Below, piece by piece: positions 18,863 to 28,141 of a DNA stretch of 64,000 nucleotides. Source of the stretch: Haloarcula marina (GTDB taxonomy: Archaea > Halobacteriota > Halobacteria > Halobacteriales > Haloarculaceae); assembly GCF_024218775.1 (NCBI RefSeq), contig NZ_CP100404.1, positions 2,294,001-2,358,000 on the forward strand, in the 5' to 3' direction. The notes beneath the pieces were generated by a model that saw only the letters and a program-made list of their open reading frames with translations, was not told the origin of the DNA and searched no databases. Each line of letters opens with the position of its first letter. Position 1 is the stretch's first letter. A program made the translations under genes and the position numbers.

Positions 18863-20722
18863 ATGATGGACAGGCTCAACGACAATGACCGAAGCGGACA
18901 ACAGACCACACGCCGCCAATTCGTTCGGGCAATCGGTGCAACCGGACTCGTAGCAGGGCTTGCGGGTTGCGGCGGCCAGCAAGCGGTAGAAGACACGCCG
19001 ACAGAGAGCAACACCCAAGTTGCGTCCACACCCATCGATGTTGACGACGAGTCACTGGGCTTGATCCAGGAGCTGGCGTATGTCACGAACCAGACGCTAC
19101 CAGTACTGCCACTTCAGGAGAAACTCGCACAATCGTTCCAGACGACCGACGACTGGAACGTCCCCTCGAAAGACAGCCCGAAGATTCAATCCTACTGGCC
19201 AACCGAGTGGCTCCCACGCGAGGGCGAGTGGACTAGCGCGGACGGCTCTGACGACCAGCGACTGACGCTGGCACAGTGGGCCGTTCCCGCGGACTCCCAG
19301 TACAACCCCTGGAACGGGAAGAACTTCGCCGAGGCACGCCGGATGATGTTCGACCGGTTCATGAAGTACGAACTCTCCAGCCAGGAGTACAGGGGCTACG
19401 TCATCACGGATTGGTCGCTCGACGGGAAGACGCTTACCCTGAACGTCCGCGAGGACGGTGTCTGGCAAGACGGGAGTCCCGTTACGGCGACCGACGTGGT
19501 GAATCAGCTCAAGCTCGACATCTACGCTGGTGGCAACCTCGGCGAGTTCGTGGCACCCGACGACGAAGGGAAGGTCGCTGACCGCATCACCGCGTCCGAT
19601 GAGTCGACCGTCGAGGTATCATTCGTCGAAGCGTTCAACGAGGACGTCATCTTACCGTACATCCAGCCGAAGTACCTCTCGGCTCACGAAGGGACCTACG
19701 GCGAGTTCGTGACTCGGCTCGACGAGGCGGGCTCACAGGACGAGCGGTCGAGGATCGTCGGCGAACTCACGAGTAAGAGTGTCACGGACCCGGTTGGCTC
19801 CGGCCCCTTCCAGTTCGAAGACGCCGACAGCCAGCGAACGCTCCTCACGAAGTTCGAGGACCATCCTGACGCGGATAAAATCAACTACTCCGAGGCCGAG
19901 TACCTCTACAAGCCGTCGAACCAGAGCCGCTGGAACGCTCTCATCAACAACGAAACAGACGGGTCGGCGACGCTGTTCATGCCGAGCAACAAGCTGCGCC
20001 AGCTTCCGGACTCGGTGCAGGTCAGCCTCATCCCGAGACACTGGGGGCTCGGCCTCCTGTTCAACCACGAGCGAGAACCGGTCAACGACGTGCGCGTCCG
20101 CAAGGCAATCGCCCACGTGGTTAATCGTGAGGCGGTTGCCGGGAATTCCGGTGCTGGTACAAACTCGAAAATCGCAGTCACGTACCCGAGTGGGTTGACC
20201 AGCGAATTCAGCGGGCAGGTCGAGGGAACCTGGCTCAAGGGTGTCACCGACCAGTTTGAGACGTACGGACGAAGTACTTCTCAGACAGAGAAGGCCGCTG
20301 CGCTGCTTCAGGACGCTGGCTACCAGAAGCAGGGTGGGACGTGGAAGAAAGACGGCAACCCGCTCCGCATCCCGATCAAGGGCCCGTCCGGGTTCTCCGA
20401 CTGGGTTGCGGGTGCGGAAACCGTCGTCTCACAACTCAAGCAGTTCGGCATTCAGGCCGAGAGCGTAATGAAAGACACCTCGACCTACTGGGGGAAAGAC
20501 TACTCGAACGCCGACTTCGTCGTCGGGCTTCAGGGCTGGGCGTCGTACAACCAGTCACACCCGTACTTCCATTTCAAGTTCCTGTTCGACAGTTCCGATG
20601 CCGCGAACTTCTGGAACATGCCCAGCGAACTCGAGGCACCGATCCTGCACGACCAGTTGCGTGACGGCCAGACTGTCACTCCTGCATCGCTCGTCTCGGA
20701 CCTGTCCACGGCCGGAGACTAA
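18863..20722 (+). CDS. ABC transporter substrate-binding lipoprotein, peptide/oligosaccharide (SBP_bac_5) family
   Basis: A 619-aa exported protein. The N-terminus has a Tat motif (TRRQFVRAIG) and the lipobox LAGC at about residue 39, so it is anchored on the outer membrane surface. The body fits the dipeptide/oligopeptide/nickel binding family: LTLNVREDGVWQDGSPVTA, GSGPFQFEDADS, and LFNHEREPVNDVRVRKAIAH. Although named for peptides, this family includes oligosaccharide binders in archaea and thermophiles. Being divergent from two alpha-glucosidases strongly suggests alpha-glucoside uptake. A second ATG follows at 18866. Confidence 0.9.
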   Translation: MMDRLNDNDRSGQQTTRRQFVRAIGATGLVAGLAGCGGQQAVEDTPTESNTQVASTPIDVDDESLGLIQELAYVTNQTLPVLPLQEKLAQSFQTTDDWNVPSKDSPKIQSYWPTEWLPREGEWTSADGSDDQRLTLAQWAVPADSQYNPWNGKNFAEARRMMFDRFMKYELSSQEYRGYVITDWSLDGKTLTLNVREDGVWQDGSPVTATDVVNQLKLDIYAGGNLGEFVAPDDEGKVADRITASDESTVEVSFVEAFNEDVILPYIQPKYLSAHEGTYGEFVTRLDEAGSQDERSRIVGELTSKSVTDPVGSGPFQFEDADSQRTLLTKFEDHPDADKINYSEAEYLYKPSNQSRWNALINNETDGSATLFMPSNKLRQLPDSVQVSLIPRHWGLGLLFNHEREPVNDVRVRKAIAHVVNREAVAGNSGAGTNSKIAVTYPSGLTSEFSGQVEGTWLKGVTDQFETYGRSTSQTEKAAALLQDAGYQKQGGTWKKDGNPLRIPIKGPSGFSDWVAGAETVVSQLKQFGIQAESVMKDTSTYWGKDYSNADFVVGLQGWASYNQSHPYFHFKFLFDSSDAANFWNMPSELEAPILHDQLRDGQTVTPASLVSDLSTAGD

Positions 20723-20733
20723 GGGGGGTACGC

Positions 20734-21741
20734 ATGAACTATATATTTAAACGGTTGAGCCAATCGCTGCTCACTGTCTTCGTGGTGGTATCGGCGAGCT
20801 TTGGCCTCGTTCGGCTGCTCCCCGGTGGCCCAATGGACTACTTGCGGGCTCAGATGATACAACAGGGCAGCGACCTATCCTCCGCCGAGATCAACCGGCG
20901 TATCGCCGCCCAGACCAACATCGCTGTCGACGAGCCGCTGTACGTTCAGTACCTCGACTACATGATCGCGATGGTCCAGGGGAACTTTGGACAGTCCATC
21001 TGGTACGAGGAGCCCGTCGCGAGCATCATCGGCCCGGCGATTCCATGGACAGTGTTCCTGACGGCGTCGGCGCTGTTTCTGGCGTTCACCGTCGGCATCT
21101 CGCTCGGGGCGTTCATGGCATACAAGGAAGGCTCGTCGTTCGACATCGCCAGTACGGGTATCGGACTCTTCCTCAACTCCACCCCCAGTTACGTGGTCGC
21201 GCTGTTGCTCATCGCGTTCCTCGGCTACCGGTTCCAGCTGTTTCCGACTGGCGGGCGCTACGCCTCCGAGTTGACGACGGGATTCAACATCCCCTTCCTG
21301 GCGAGCGTCGCCTATCACGGAGTGTTACCCATCATGTCGATGGCCCTCGTCGGCTTCGGCGGCTGGGCACTCTCGATGCGAGGCAACAGTATCCGTGTCC
21401 TCGGGGAGGACTACCTCCGCGTGGCTCGGCTGCGTGGGTTGTCAACTCGACGAATCGCCATTCGATACGTCGCCCGAAACGCCATCCTGCCGATGTACAC
21501 CGGCCTGATGATCGCCATCGGGACCGTCTTCGGCGGTGCGGTCATCATCGAGAACATCTTCGCGTACCCGGGCGTCGGGTTCTACCTGATTCAGGCGATC
21601 AACGCCCGCGACTATCCGCTGATGATGGGCGGGTTCATCCTCATCACGGTCGCGATGGTCATCGGCATCACCATCGCGGACCTCACCTACGGATGGCTCG
21701 ACCCGCGCGCCAAAGGAGGTGGGTCGCGTGAATCCTACTGA
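20734..21741 (+). CDS. ABC transporter permease, DppB type
   Basis: A 335-aa integral membrane protein starting MNYIFKRLSQSLLTVFVVVS, typical of the first permease of peptide-type transporters, with about six TM helices, the periplasmic loop after helix 1, and the cytoplasmic EAA loop ...EDYLRVARLRGLSTRRIA that contacts the ATPase. It follows the binding protein by 11 bp and overlaps the second permease by 14 bp, so co-transcription is clear. Confidence 0.93.
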   Translation: MNYIFKRLSQSLLTVFVVVSASFGLVRLLPGGPMDYLRAQMIQQGSDLSSAEINRRIAAQTNIAVDEPLYVQYLDYMIAMVQGNFGQSIWYEEPVASIIGPAIPWTVFLTASALFLAFTVGISLGAFMAYKEGSSFDIASTGIGLFLNSTPSYVVALLLIAFLGYRFQLFPTGGRYASELTTGFNIPFLASVAYHGVLPIMSMALVGFGGWALSMRGNSIRVLGEDYLRVARLRGLSTRRIAIRYVARNAILPMYTGLMIAIGTVFGGAVIIENIFAYPGVGFYLIQAINARDYPLMMGGFILITVAMVIGITIADLTYGWLDPRAKGGGSRESY

Positions 21742-22921
21742 CGGAAACGACTCGGCAGATAGCGACCCTGTCGTCGACGCCGTCGGACGCGAGTCGGTCG
21801 AGGACCGCCAGTCCGACACCCGCCCTCGGTCGTCGATTACTGGGCACGACCAGCAGGGGCAGGCACTGACTGACGGCGGAACGGTTTCCGAGTTCGAGCA
21901 GATGGCCGACGTCTCGATGACGACGGCCGAACGTCGCAGACAGTGGTTCGAAGAGAAGATACTGGCCCCTGGCCGTATCGTCTGGGACGACTGGCGGGCT
22001 CGAACGGGGGCTTTCATCGTTCTCGTGTACCTGTTGATGGGGACGCTTGGCCCCCTCTTGGTCACCGCCCCGCAACCGAATCAAGGCCCCCGGCTCATCG
22101 GTGCGTTCCGGTCACTGCAGTACCCGCTCGGGACGACTGCGTCAGGCGAGAGCATCTTCGCGCAGATCATCCACGCGACTCCCTCGATGCTCGTCATGAT
22201 CGCATCGGGAGCCGTGTTTACCGTCGTCCTCGGGACAGCCGTTGGCACGCTGGCCGGATACAAGGGCGGACGGACGGACAGCGCGTTGATGACGGTCACC
22301 GACATCATGATGACTATTCCGGGACTGCCACTGACGATCGTCCTGGCAGCCGCGCTCCAAATCAAGGGGAACCCTGCGGTCATCGGAATCCTCATCACGG
22401 TCAACGCCTGGGCCGGTCTCGGCCGCGCGATTCGGTCACAGGTCCTGACGCTCCGCGACTCCGAGTACGTTGAGGCATCACGAATTATGGGGATCAAGAC
22501 GCCGACGATCATCACCGGCGACATCATCCCCAACCTGATGCCGTACATCACGATGAACTTCGTCCAGCAGGCCCGAGCGGTCATCTTCGGCTCGGTCGGC
22601 CTGTACTTCCTGGGCGTGCTGCCGTACAACAACGTCAACTGGGGCGTGATGATGAACGCGGCCGTCGAGCGAGCAGGTGCCGTGTCCTCTCCGTTAGCCT
22701 TCCACTGGCTGTTGATGCCGATGCTGACCATCATCGTCCTCGCACTCGGATTGACGCTGTTGGCGCAGGGGGCCGACCGTATCTTCAATCCGCGGGTTCG
22801 CGCCCGACACGCCAAGTCGATCGGCGGCGGCGACGACGATGACGATGGAGACGACGAAGACGGTGACCCGCCGACGACGTCTACCACTGCCCCCGGAATG
22901 TCGACCGCTGGAGGTTCCTAA
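21728..22921 (+). CDS. ABC transporter permease, DppC type
   Basis: A 397-aa membrane protein with a long hydrophilic N-terminus (about 80 residues) before six helices, and the EAA loop SEYVEASRIMGIKTPTII. The start is GTG at 21728: a strong Shine-Dalgarno AAAGGAGGT (21712-21720) is spaced 7 bases from it, while the earlier GTG at 21719 overlaps that site. The C-terminus is a very acidic tail rich in Asp/Glu. It forms a heterodimer with the preceding permease. Confidence 0.92.
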   Translation: MNPTDGNDSADSDPVVDAVGRESVEDRQSDTRPRSSITGHDQQGQALTDGGTVSEFEQMADVSMTTAERRRQWFEEKILAPGRIVWDDWRARTGAFIVLVYLLMGTLGPLLVTAPQPNQGPRLIGAFRSLQYPLGTTASGESIFAQIIHATPSMLVMIASGAVFTVVLGTAVGTLAGYKGGRTDSALMTVTDIMMTIPGLPLTIVLAAALQIKGNPAVIGILITVNAWAGLGRAIRSQVLTLRDSEYVEASRIMGIKTPTIITGDIIPNLMPYITMNFVQQARAVIFGSVGLYFLGVLPYNNVNWGVMMNAAVERAGAVSSPLAFHWLLMPMLTIIVLALGLTLLAQGADRIFNPRVRARHAKSIGGGDDDDDGDDEDGDPPTTSTTAPGMSTAGGS

Positions 22922-22922
22922 C

Positions 22923-23975
22923 ATGTCACGAACTGCAAACGACACAGGGCGCGACGCGGCGGACCCGATCATCGAGGCTCGCAACGTCAGCGTCACCTAC
23001 GACCTGGAGCACAGAGACGCGATGGTACTGGACGACGCGAGTATCGACCTCCGGCGGGGTGAGATACTCGGCGTCGTCGGTGAATCCGGATCGGGCAAAT
23101 CGATGCTTGCCAACGCGATGATGGACGCTGTCGAAGAACCCGGGATTACGACCGGAGAGATACGATATTACCCCGAGAAAGGTGACGACCCAGTCAACGT
23201 CCTCGAGTTGAGCGACAGAGAGCTGAAACAGCTCCGCTGGGAGGAAATCTCGATGGTGTTCCAGGGTGCCCTCTCCTCGTTCAATCCGACGATGAAGATT
23301 CGTGGGCACTTCGTAGAGACGCTGGAAGCCCACGATTACGACGTCGACGAGGGGATGGAACGGGCGCGTGAACTCCTCTCTGACCTCTATCTGGACCCTG
23401 ACCGGGTACTCGATTCCTACTCCTACGAGTTGTCAGGCGGGATGAGCCAGCGAGCGCTCATCGCGCTATCACTGGTACTGGAGCCGAAGGTGCTGTTGAT
23501 GGACGAGCCGACGGCCGCGCTGGACCTGCTGATGCAACGCTCGATTCTGAGCCTGCTCGACGACATCAAAGAGAAGTACGAACTCTCGATACTGTTCATC
23601 ACGCACGACCTGCCGCTCGTGGCTGGCCTGTCCGACCGGTTGGCCATTCTCTACGCGTTCAAACTGGCGGAAGTCGGGCCGACCGAACAGATTGTCCGAC
23701 ACTCGCAGCACCCGTACACGCGAGCGCTCCTGAAGGCCGTCCCCAACCTAGATGCCCCGTTGTCGACGATGCAACCCATCGAAGGGACGGCCCCCAATCC
23801 AGCCCACACACCGGCGGGGTGTCATTACGCGCCGCGGTGTCCGCTGGCGACCGAGCAATGTCACGAAGAACAACCAGAGTGGTTCCAGGTAGCAGACGAC
23901 CAGGAGACAGCGTGCTTCCACCACGACGAGGCCGAGAAGGCCGTCCCGATGGAAGCCGAGGTGGTGGACCAATGA
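22923..23975 (+). CDS. ABC transporter ATP-binding protein, OppD type
   Basis: A 350-aa ATPase with Walker A GESGSGKS, Q-loop VFQGALSSFNP, signature LSGGMSQRA, Walker B VLLMDEPTAALD and switch HDLP. The C-terminal Opp-type extension carries the cysteine pattern CHYAPRC...C, which binds an Fe-S cluster in some homologues. The ATG at 22923 lies one base after the permease stop; upstream in-frame extension is rejected because it lies inside the permease gene. The stop overlaps the next start (ATGA). Confidence 0.93.
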   Translation: MSRTANDTGRDAADPIIEARNVSVTYDLEHRDAMVLDDASIDLRRGEILGVVGESGSGKSMLANAMMDAVEEPGITTGEIRYYPEKGDDPVNVLELSDRELKQLRWEEISMVFQGALSSFNPTMKIRGHFVETLEAHDYDVDEGMERARELLSDLYLDPDRVLDSYSYELSGGMSQRALIALSLVLEPKVLLMDEPTAALDLLMQRSILSLLDDIKEKYELSILFITHDLPLVAGLSDRLAILYAFKLAEVGPTEQIVRHSQHPYTRALLKAVPNLDAPLSTMQPIEGTAPNPAHTPAGCHYAPRCPLATEQCHEEQPEWFQVADDQETACFHHDEAEKAVPMEAEVVDQ

Positions 23976-25114
23976 GCGACCGTTCGTCTCCTCGGCAGAA
24001 CGACGACGAGGAGGTCGTGATGTCGCTCGACGACGTCTCGGTCCATTTCGAGAAGGAACAGGGATTCATCGACTCGTTGCGGAAAGACGCTCCGCAGGTC
24101 CAGGCAGTCGACGGTGTCTCTATCGACATCCCCGAAAACGACGTGCTTGCGCTGGTCGGTGAGTCTGGCTGCGGGAAGACCACGCTCGGGAAGACGATTA
24201 TCGGCGTCCAGCGTCCGACCCACGGGAGCGTCAAGTACCGCGGTCAGGACATCTGGGACGCCAAGGACGGGAAGGGTGACGTCGAAATCCCGTACGGCGA
24301 TATCCGAAAAGCCCTGCAGATTATCCATCAGGACCCCGGTGGGGCACTCAACCCCAACCAGAAGGTGCTGACATCACTCGAAGCGCCATTGAAGCGCTGG
24401 GATCCGGACATGTCGACCGAGGACCGACGGGCACGCATCTTTGCACTGTTGGATCGGGTCGGGATGGAGCCACCACAGGAGTACGCCCATCGGTTCCCTC
24501 ACCAGCTGAGCGGCGGGGAACAACAGCGTGTGGCGCTGGTCCGGGCACTCCTGATGAACCCAGACGTCATTCTCGCCGACGAGGCCGTGTCGGCACTCGA
24601 CGTCTCGCTCCGGGTCGAAACGATGGACCTGCTGTTGGAACTGCAAGAGCAGTTCAACACGTCCTTCGTGTTCATCTCGCACACGCTGTCGAACGCCCGC
24701 TATCTCGCCGAGAAGGCAGACGGGCGTATCGGCATCATGTACCTTGGAGAGATCATCGAGATCGGACCACCCGACGAGGTCCTGAACGACCCGAAACACC
24801 CGTACTCGAAGGTACTGCGGTGGGCGACGGCCGACCTCGACCCGAGCGAGCAGAAGATGGTCGACCCACCGGTCCGTTCCATCGACATCCCGGACCCGGT
24901 GAACCCGCCGTCTGGCTGTCGGTTCCACACTCGGTGTCCCGAAGCACGTGAGGCGTGCAAGACCGACAAGCCCGAACTCGGCGCGGAAGCCGGCGAGCCG
25001 GGTACTCGCTGTGCAGCGTGCCACCGAACCGACCCCGATCACGAATACTGGGACAGCGCCCCACTCGACGGTGTCGAGAGTACGGAGACTCCGAAGGTTA
25101 CCGATGACGACTAA
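23972..25114 (+). CDS. ABC transporter ATP-binding protein, OppF type
   Basis: A 380-aa ATPase, second of the pair: Walker A GESGCGKT, Q-loop HQDPGGALNP, signature LSGGEQQRV, Walker B VILADEAVSALD, switch histidine in FISHTLS, and the C-terminal Cys-rich extension GCRFHTRCPEAREAC. The start at 23972 overlaps the stop of the OppD gene (ATGA). With the two permeases and the binding protein this gives a complete importer in one operon. Confidence 0.93.
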   Translation: MSDRSSPRQNDDEEVVMSLDDVSVHFEKEQGFIDSLRKDAPQVQAVDGVSIDIPENDVLALVGESGCGKTTLGKTIIGVQRPTHGSVKYRGQDIWDAKDGKGDVEIPYGDIRKALQIIHQDPGGALNPNQKVLTSLEAPLKRWDPDMSTEDRRARIFALLDRVGMEPPQEYAHRFPHQLSGGEQQRVALVRALLMNPDVILADEAVSALDVSLRVETMDLLLELQEQFNTSFVFISHTLSNARYLAEKADGRIGIMYLGEIIEIGPPDEVLNDPKHPYSKVLRWATADLDPSEQKMVDPPVRSIDIPDPVNPPSGCRFHTRCPEAREACKTDKPELGAEAGEPGTRCAACHRTDPDHEYWDSAPLDGVESTETPKVTDDD

Positions 25115-25214
25115 CCTCACGGTCGAAACTGCCGAACGAGTCGCCCGGACAGTCGGCGACTCGTCTGTCCGGAAATCACCGCTCGGTGAACCTGTTCGGA
25201 GGACAGTCCGATGA
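25104..25214 (+). CDS. Small coupled ORF, 36 aa
   Basis: MTTNLTVETAERVARTVGDS... begins 11 bases inside the OppF gene and its TGA overlaps the next ATG (ATGA at 25211-25214). Coupling on both sides and the absence of any other gene in the interval suggest translation. The product is basic and hydrophilic with no recognised motif. It could instead be a passive coupling ORF. Confidence 0.45.
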   Translation: MTTNLTVETAERVARTVGDSSVRKSPLGEPVRRTVR

Positions 25215-25420
25215 CTGCTGTCTGGCGAGCCATCTTTGCTTCGAGCCTCGTGTTGCTCGCACTGCTGGCACTGTCAGTCCCGTATATCGAACCCGGAACG
25301 AGTACGTTCGTAATCAGCATCGTGAGCCTCGGCATGCTCGTGGTAATGCTCGTGGCCTCGGCCGCGTTCATCTACCTCGACTGGAATCCGTTCGAGGAAC
25401 TGCTGGAGCCGAATCGTTGA
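25211..25420 (+). CDS. Small two-TM protein of the transporter operon
   Basis: A 69-aa protein (MTAVWRAIFASSLVLLALLA...) with two hydrophobic helices (about 8-27 and 33-56), ending in FIYLDWNPFEELLEPNR. A Shine-Dalgarno-like GGAGG (25198-25202) precedes the ATG, which overlaps the previous small ORF. Position in the operon suggests an accessory membrane subunit of the transporter; no family is recognised. Confidence 0.7.
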   Translation: MTAVWRAIFASSLVLLALLALSVPYIEPGTSTFVISIVSLGMLVVMLVASAAFIYLDWNPFEELLEPNR

Positions 25421-25461
25421 GCGCATCGATCTGAACTACATTGACCGATTCACCGTACACC

Positions 25462-25917
25462 ATGACACGCACACTCACCGTTATCGAAGATACAGACCGC
25501 GACAGAGCATTGCTACAGAAAGCACGGACCGTTGCATTGGGCGAAGGGAACGATATCGTGGTCGTCGCACTTGCGACGCCTGACGAGTACGAAGACGTCG
25601 CATCGACGCTCGACGAGATCGGCCGCGTCGAGCACACGAGCTACGACGAAGACGATATTCTCGAAGGGCTGTCCGGAGACGTCCAGGACCTTGCCAGCGA
25701 CGTACTCGGTGAGGCTGTGGAATACGTCCTGCGTACGGTCGTCGAAGAGAAAGGGGCGCAAGCAGACGCGGTCATCGAGATAGCGACCGAGACAGGCAGT
25801 GATCACGTCTTCATCCCGGGGTCTCGACGATCTCCGACTGGGAAAGCCGTATTCGGAGACCGTACCCAGCGAGTCCTCCTCAATTTCGACGGTTTCGTGA
25901 CCACCTCGATGGAATGA
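25462..25917 (+). CDS. UspA-domain protein
   Basis: A 151-aa universal stress protein fold: N-terminal strand MTRTLTVIEDTDRDRALLQK, helix, strand DIVVVALATPDEY, and the C-terminal ATP-type loop DHVFIPGSRRSPTGKAVFGD resembling G-x-R-x-x-S/P-x-G-K. It follows the transporter operon by 41 bp. UspA proteins next to haloarchaeal transporters often modulate transport; that role is an inference. Confidence 0.82.
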   Translation: MTRTLTVIEDTDRDRALLQKARTVALGEGNDIVVVALATPDEYEDVASTLDEIGRVEHTSYDEDDILEGLSGDVQDLASDVLGEAVEYVLRTVVEEKGAQADAVIEIATETGSDHVFIPGSRRSPTGKAVFGDRTQRVLLNFDGFVTTSME

Positions 25918-25977
25918 GGCGCGTCCTAAGCAGGTCTGACTAACTATTTCACCGACGCGGCTCAAGCAAACATCACG

Positions 25978-27033
25978 ATGACGCAATCTAATGAGATAAA
26001 TGAGACCGAGCTCAGAAATGAGCTGAGTATCCTGGGGCTGTCTGATACGGAGATCGACACCTATCTCGCGCTCTTGCCCTTAGGCGAGGCACCAACGAGT
26101 ACGGTCGCAGAGGAAGCAGAGGTAACACAGCGAGCAGTGTACAATATCGCCGAGCGCCTGGAAAAACGTGGACTCGTACGTGTAAAGGAATATGCGTCGC
26201 CAACCGTCATCCAAGCGCTGCCGCCAGCAGAGGCAATTGGGTCACTCTCAGAACGGCTTGAATCGATAACGGGGTCGCTTGAAGACAGGTTCAATGAGAC
26301 GACCGAAACGGAACCCGAGATTCAGATGATAAAGTCTCGAGAGACGGCAATCAAGCGGCTCCGGGAGTCTATCTCCGAAGCCGAGTCCGAGATCGTGGTT
26401 GCGATTCCCGAGCACGTCTATCCGGAAATCGAATCCGACCTGCGAAATGCGGTCGACAGAGATGTCTTTGTCCTGTTACTCATCGGAGAACTCGCTACTC
26501 CAGGCGATATCGAACAGCTAGCGGGCGTTGCGGAAGCGATTCGCTACTGGGAGGAAAGCCTCCCGTTCGTTACCGTCGTTGACGGTACCACGTCGATAAT
26601 CGGCGAACCAGATATCTTCTCCAGTCCAAGCACGAAATACGAGATAGTTGCCGTTTCACAAGAACATCTAACGGGGTCAGTTTTTGGGATGTATCTCAGT
26701 GCATATTGGTCCGCATCGGCCGAACTGTACGTGAGTGAGCCCGACCCACTACCGAAAACGTACAGTTGGTTTCGACAGGCAGTCTTTCATGCGTACCTTC
26801 ACGAACAACAGGGCACGGACCTGTGGGCTGACGTCGAAACTGAAAGCGGCGAACTAATCTCGGGAGCGGTGAGTCAGGTCCGACAGGCGATTATCGAGCC
26901 AGCGACGAACGATTACACACTGGAGATGAGTCTGTTTCTCGAAACGGACAACGGTGAGGTGAGCGTTGGTGGACCCGGCGCGTTTATCGAGGATTACGAG
27001 GGGAAAACCGTCCGTCTTCGGACGAACTCGTAA
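25978..27033 (+). CDS. TrmB-family sugar-responsive transcriptional regulator
   Basis: A 351-aa protein. The N-terminal winged helix, LGLSDTEIDTYLALLPLGEA then STVAEEAEVTQRAVYNIAER, is the TrmB DNA-binding domain. It is followed by a coiled-coil segment (about 85-105) and a C-terminal domain of TrmB sugar-binding type (about 115-351). TrmB proteins bind sugars and control sugar transport and glycolysis in archaea. Gene order makes it the likely regulator of the alpha-glucosidases and the transporter. Codon use and GC are slightly lower than in the core genes. Confidence 0.88.
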   Translation: MTQSNEINETELRNELSILGLSDTEIDTYLALLPLGEAPTSTVAEEAEVTQRAVYNIAERLEKRGLVRVKEYASPTVIQALPPAEAIGSLSERLESITGSLEDRFNETTETEPEIQMIKSRETAIKRLRESISEAESEIVVAIPEHVYPEIESDLRNAVDRDVFVLLLIGELATPGDIEQLAGVAEAIRYWEESLPFVTVVDGTTSIIGEPDIFSSPSTKYEIVAVSQEHLTGSVFGMYLSAYWSASAELYVSEPDPLPKTYSWFRQAVFHAYLHEQQGTDLWADVETESGELISGAVSQVRQAIIEPATNDYTLEMSLFLETDNGEVSVGGPGAFIEDYEGKTVRLRTNS

Positions 27034-27226
27034 CGATCCGAATTTCAGCCATCGGGCATTGAAGTGATTCAATCGGAGATTGATGTTCTCCTTCCTGACC
27101 AGTATCGACCTACGTGAACCTCAGAGCCAATTCCGTTCGAATACCGAACGAAAGCAGCGCTCCAGTTCGTACAGTGGGGGAACAGACCTGCCGCCGTCTG
27201 GCGGTTTTAAGCGTGAATTCGGATAC

Positions 27227-27300
27227 GGGCGCTGAGGGATTTGAACCCCCGACGGTTTGGTCCGAAGCCAAGCACTCTGTCCAGGCTGAGCTAAGCGCCC
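27227..27300 (-). tRNA. tRNA-Arg (anticodon UCG)
   Basis: A 74-nt cloverleaf on the minus strand. The acceptor GGGCGCT pairs with AGCGCCC; the D arm begins TAGCTC; the anticodon loop CTTCGGA gives anticodon TCG; the T loop is TTCAAAT with a GGGGG/CCCTC stem including one G-U pair. The 3' CCA is not encoded. The anticodon stem has one C-A mismatch at its base. A TTTAAA element about 30 bp upstream (near 27330) is a plausible TATA box. Confidence 0.93.
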
Positions 27301-27478
27301 TACGTCATCACATAATCCGGTGTTCCGGTTTAAACCATCCGGTTCCGGTTCGCGGGCGTGAATCAGACGCACGGGAGTCGGTACCGTCAACCGCGTCCAA
27401 ATTTCGATGTTTACGAAACGAATTTATGACGATGCGTCGAGAAACAAATACGGTCGGTGCTGTCCGCTCGCGCTCATC

Positions 27479-28141
27479 ATGTACGACTTAGGACCACACC
27501 TGGACGATGTCGCCGTCGCGGCGGGCACGAACATCCTGCTCAAGGGCCCGCCGCTGACCGGCAAACGGCGGTTGGCGCTGGAGACGCTGGCGGCGGGGTC
27601 ACGGCGCGGCGACAACGCCGTCGTCGTGACCGCACGCGACTGCGCCGAGCGAGTGCGAGACGACTACGGGACGATTCTCGGCGGGACGGACGACGCCGGA
27701 CTCGCCGTCGTCGATGCGGTGTCCGACCAGATAGGGAGCGCTGGGGCCGACGGACAACGTCCGAAGTACTCGGCCGCGCCCACCGACATGACTGGAATCA
27801 CGGTCAAGTTCGCCGAGTTCGTCCAGTCGAACGACGGGGACGACGGGGTTGCGCGGATGCGCGTGCTCGTGGATTCGGTGTCGTCGTTGCTGATGTACTC
27901 ACCGCTCCAGACGGTCTTTCGGTCCCTTCACGTGTTCACCGCACGCGTCGAGAACGCCGGGTCACTGGGGCTCTATATTGCAGAATCGACGGCCCACGAC
28001 GAGGACGCAATGGATTCGCTCGAAGCGCTGTTCGACGGGAGCATCAGCGTCGACGATGCCGAGCGAGCGACGCTTTCGCTCCCGGGCGTCGCGAACCGGA
28101 CCATCGACGTGTCGCGTCTCAGTCCTCGGCGTCGTCGATGA
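27479..28141 (+). CDS. RecA/RAD55-like ATPase
   Basis: A 220-aa protein with the P-loop GPPLTGKR at about residue 25 after the strand NILLKG, then VVVTARDCAERV and LVDSVSSLLMYSP (Walker B-like strand). This matches haloarchaeal KaiC/RAD55-type single-domain ATPases whose cellular role is not defined (recombination, signalling or motility have been suggested for relatives). The ATG at 27479 is chosen over an upstream frame extension of basic composition. Its 3' end overlaps the convergent coiled-coil gene by 23 bp. Confidence 0.8.
   Translation: MYDLGPHLDDVAVAAGTNILLKGPPLTGKRRLALETLAAGSRRGDNAVVVTARDCAERVRDDYGTILGGTDDAGLAVVDAVSDQIGSAGADGQRPKYSAAPTDMTGITVKFAEFVQSNDGDDGVARMRVLVDSVSSLLMYSPLQTVFRSLHVFTARVENAGSLGLYIAESTAHDEDAMDSLEALFDGSISVDDAERATLSLPGVANRTIDVSRLSPRRRR

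Noticed and set aside
27114..27491. Plus-strand ORF over the tRNA-Arg region (GAEGFEPPTVWSEAKHSVQA...)
   Set aside because: A translation of antisense tRNA sequence, a common artefact.
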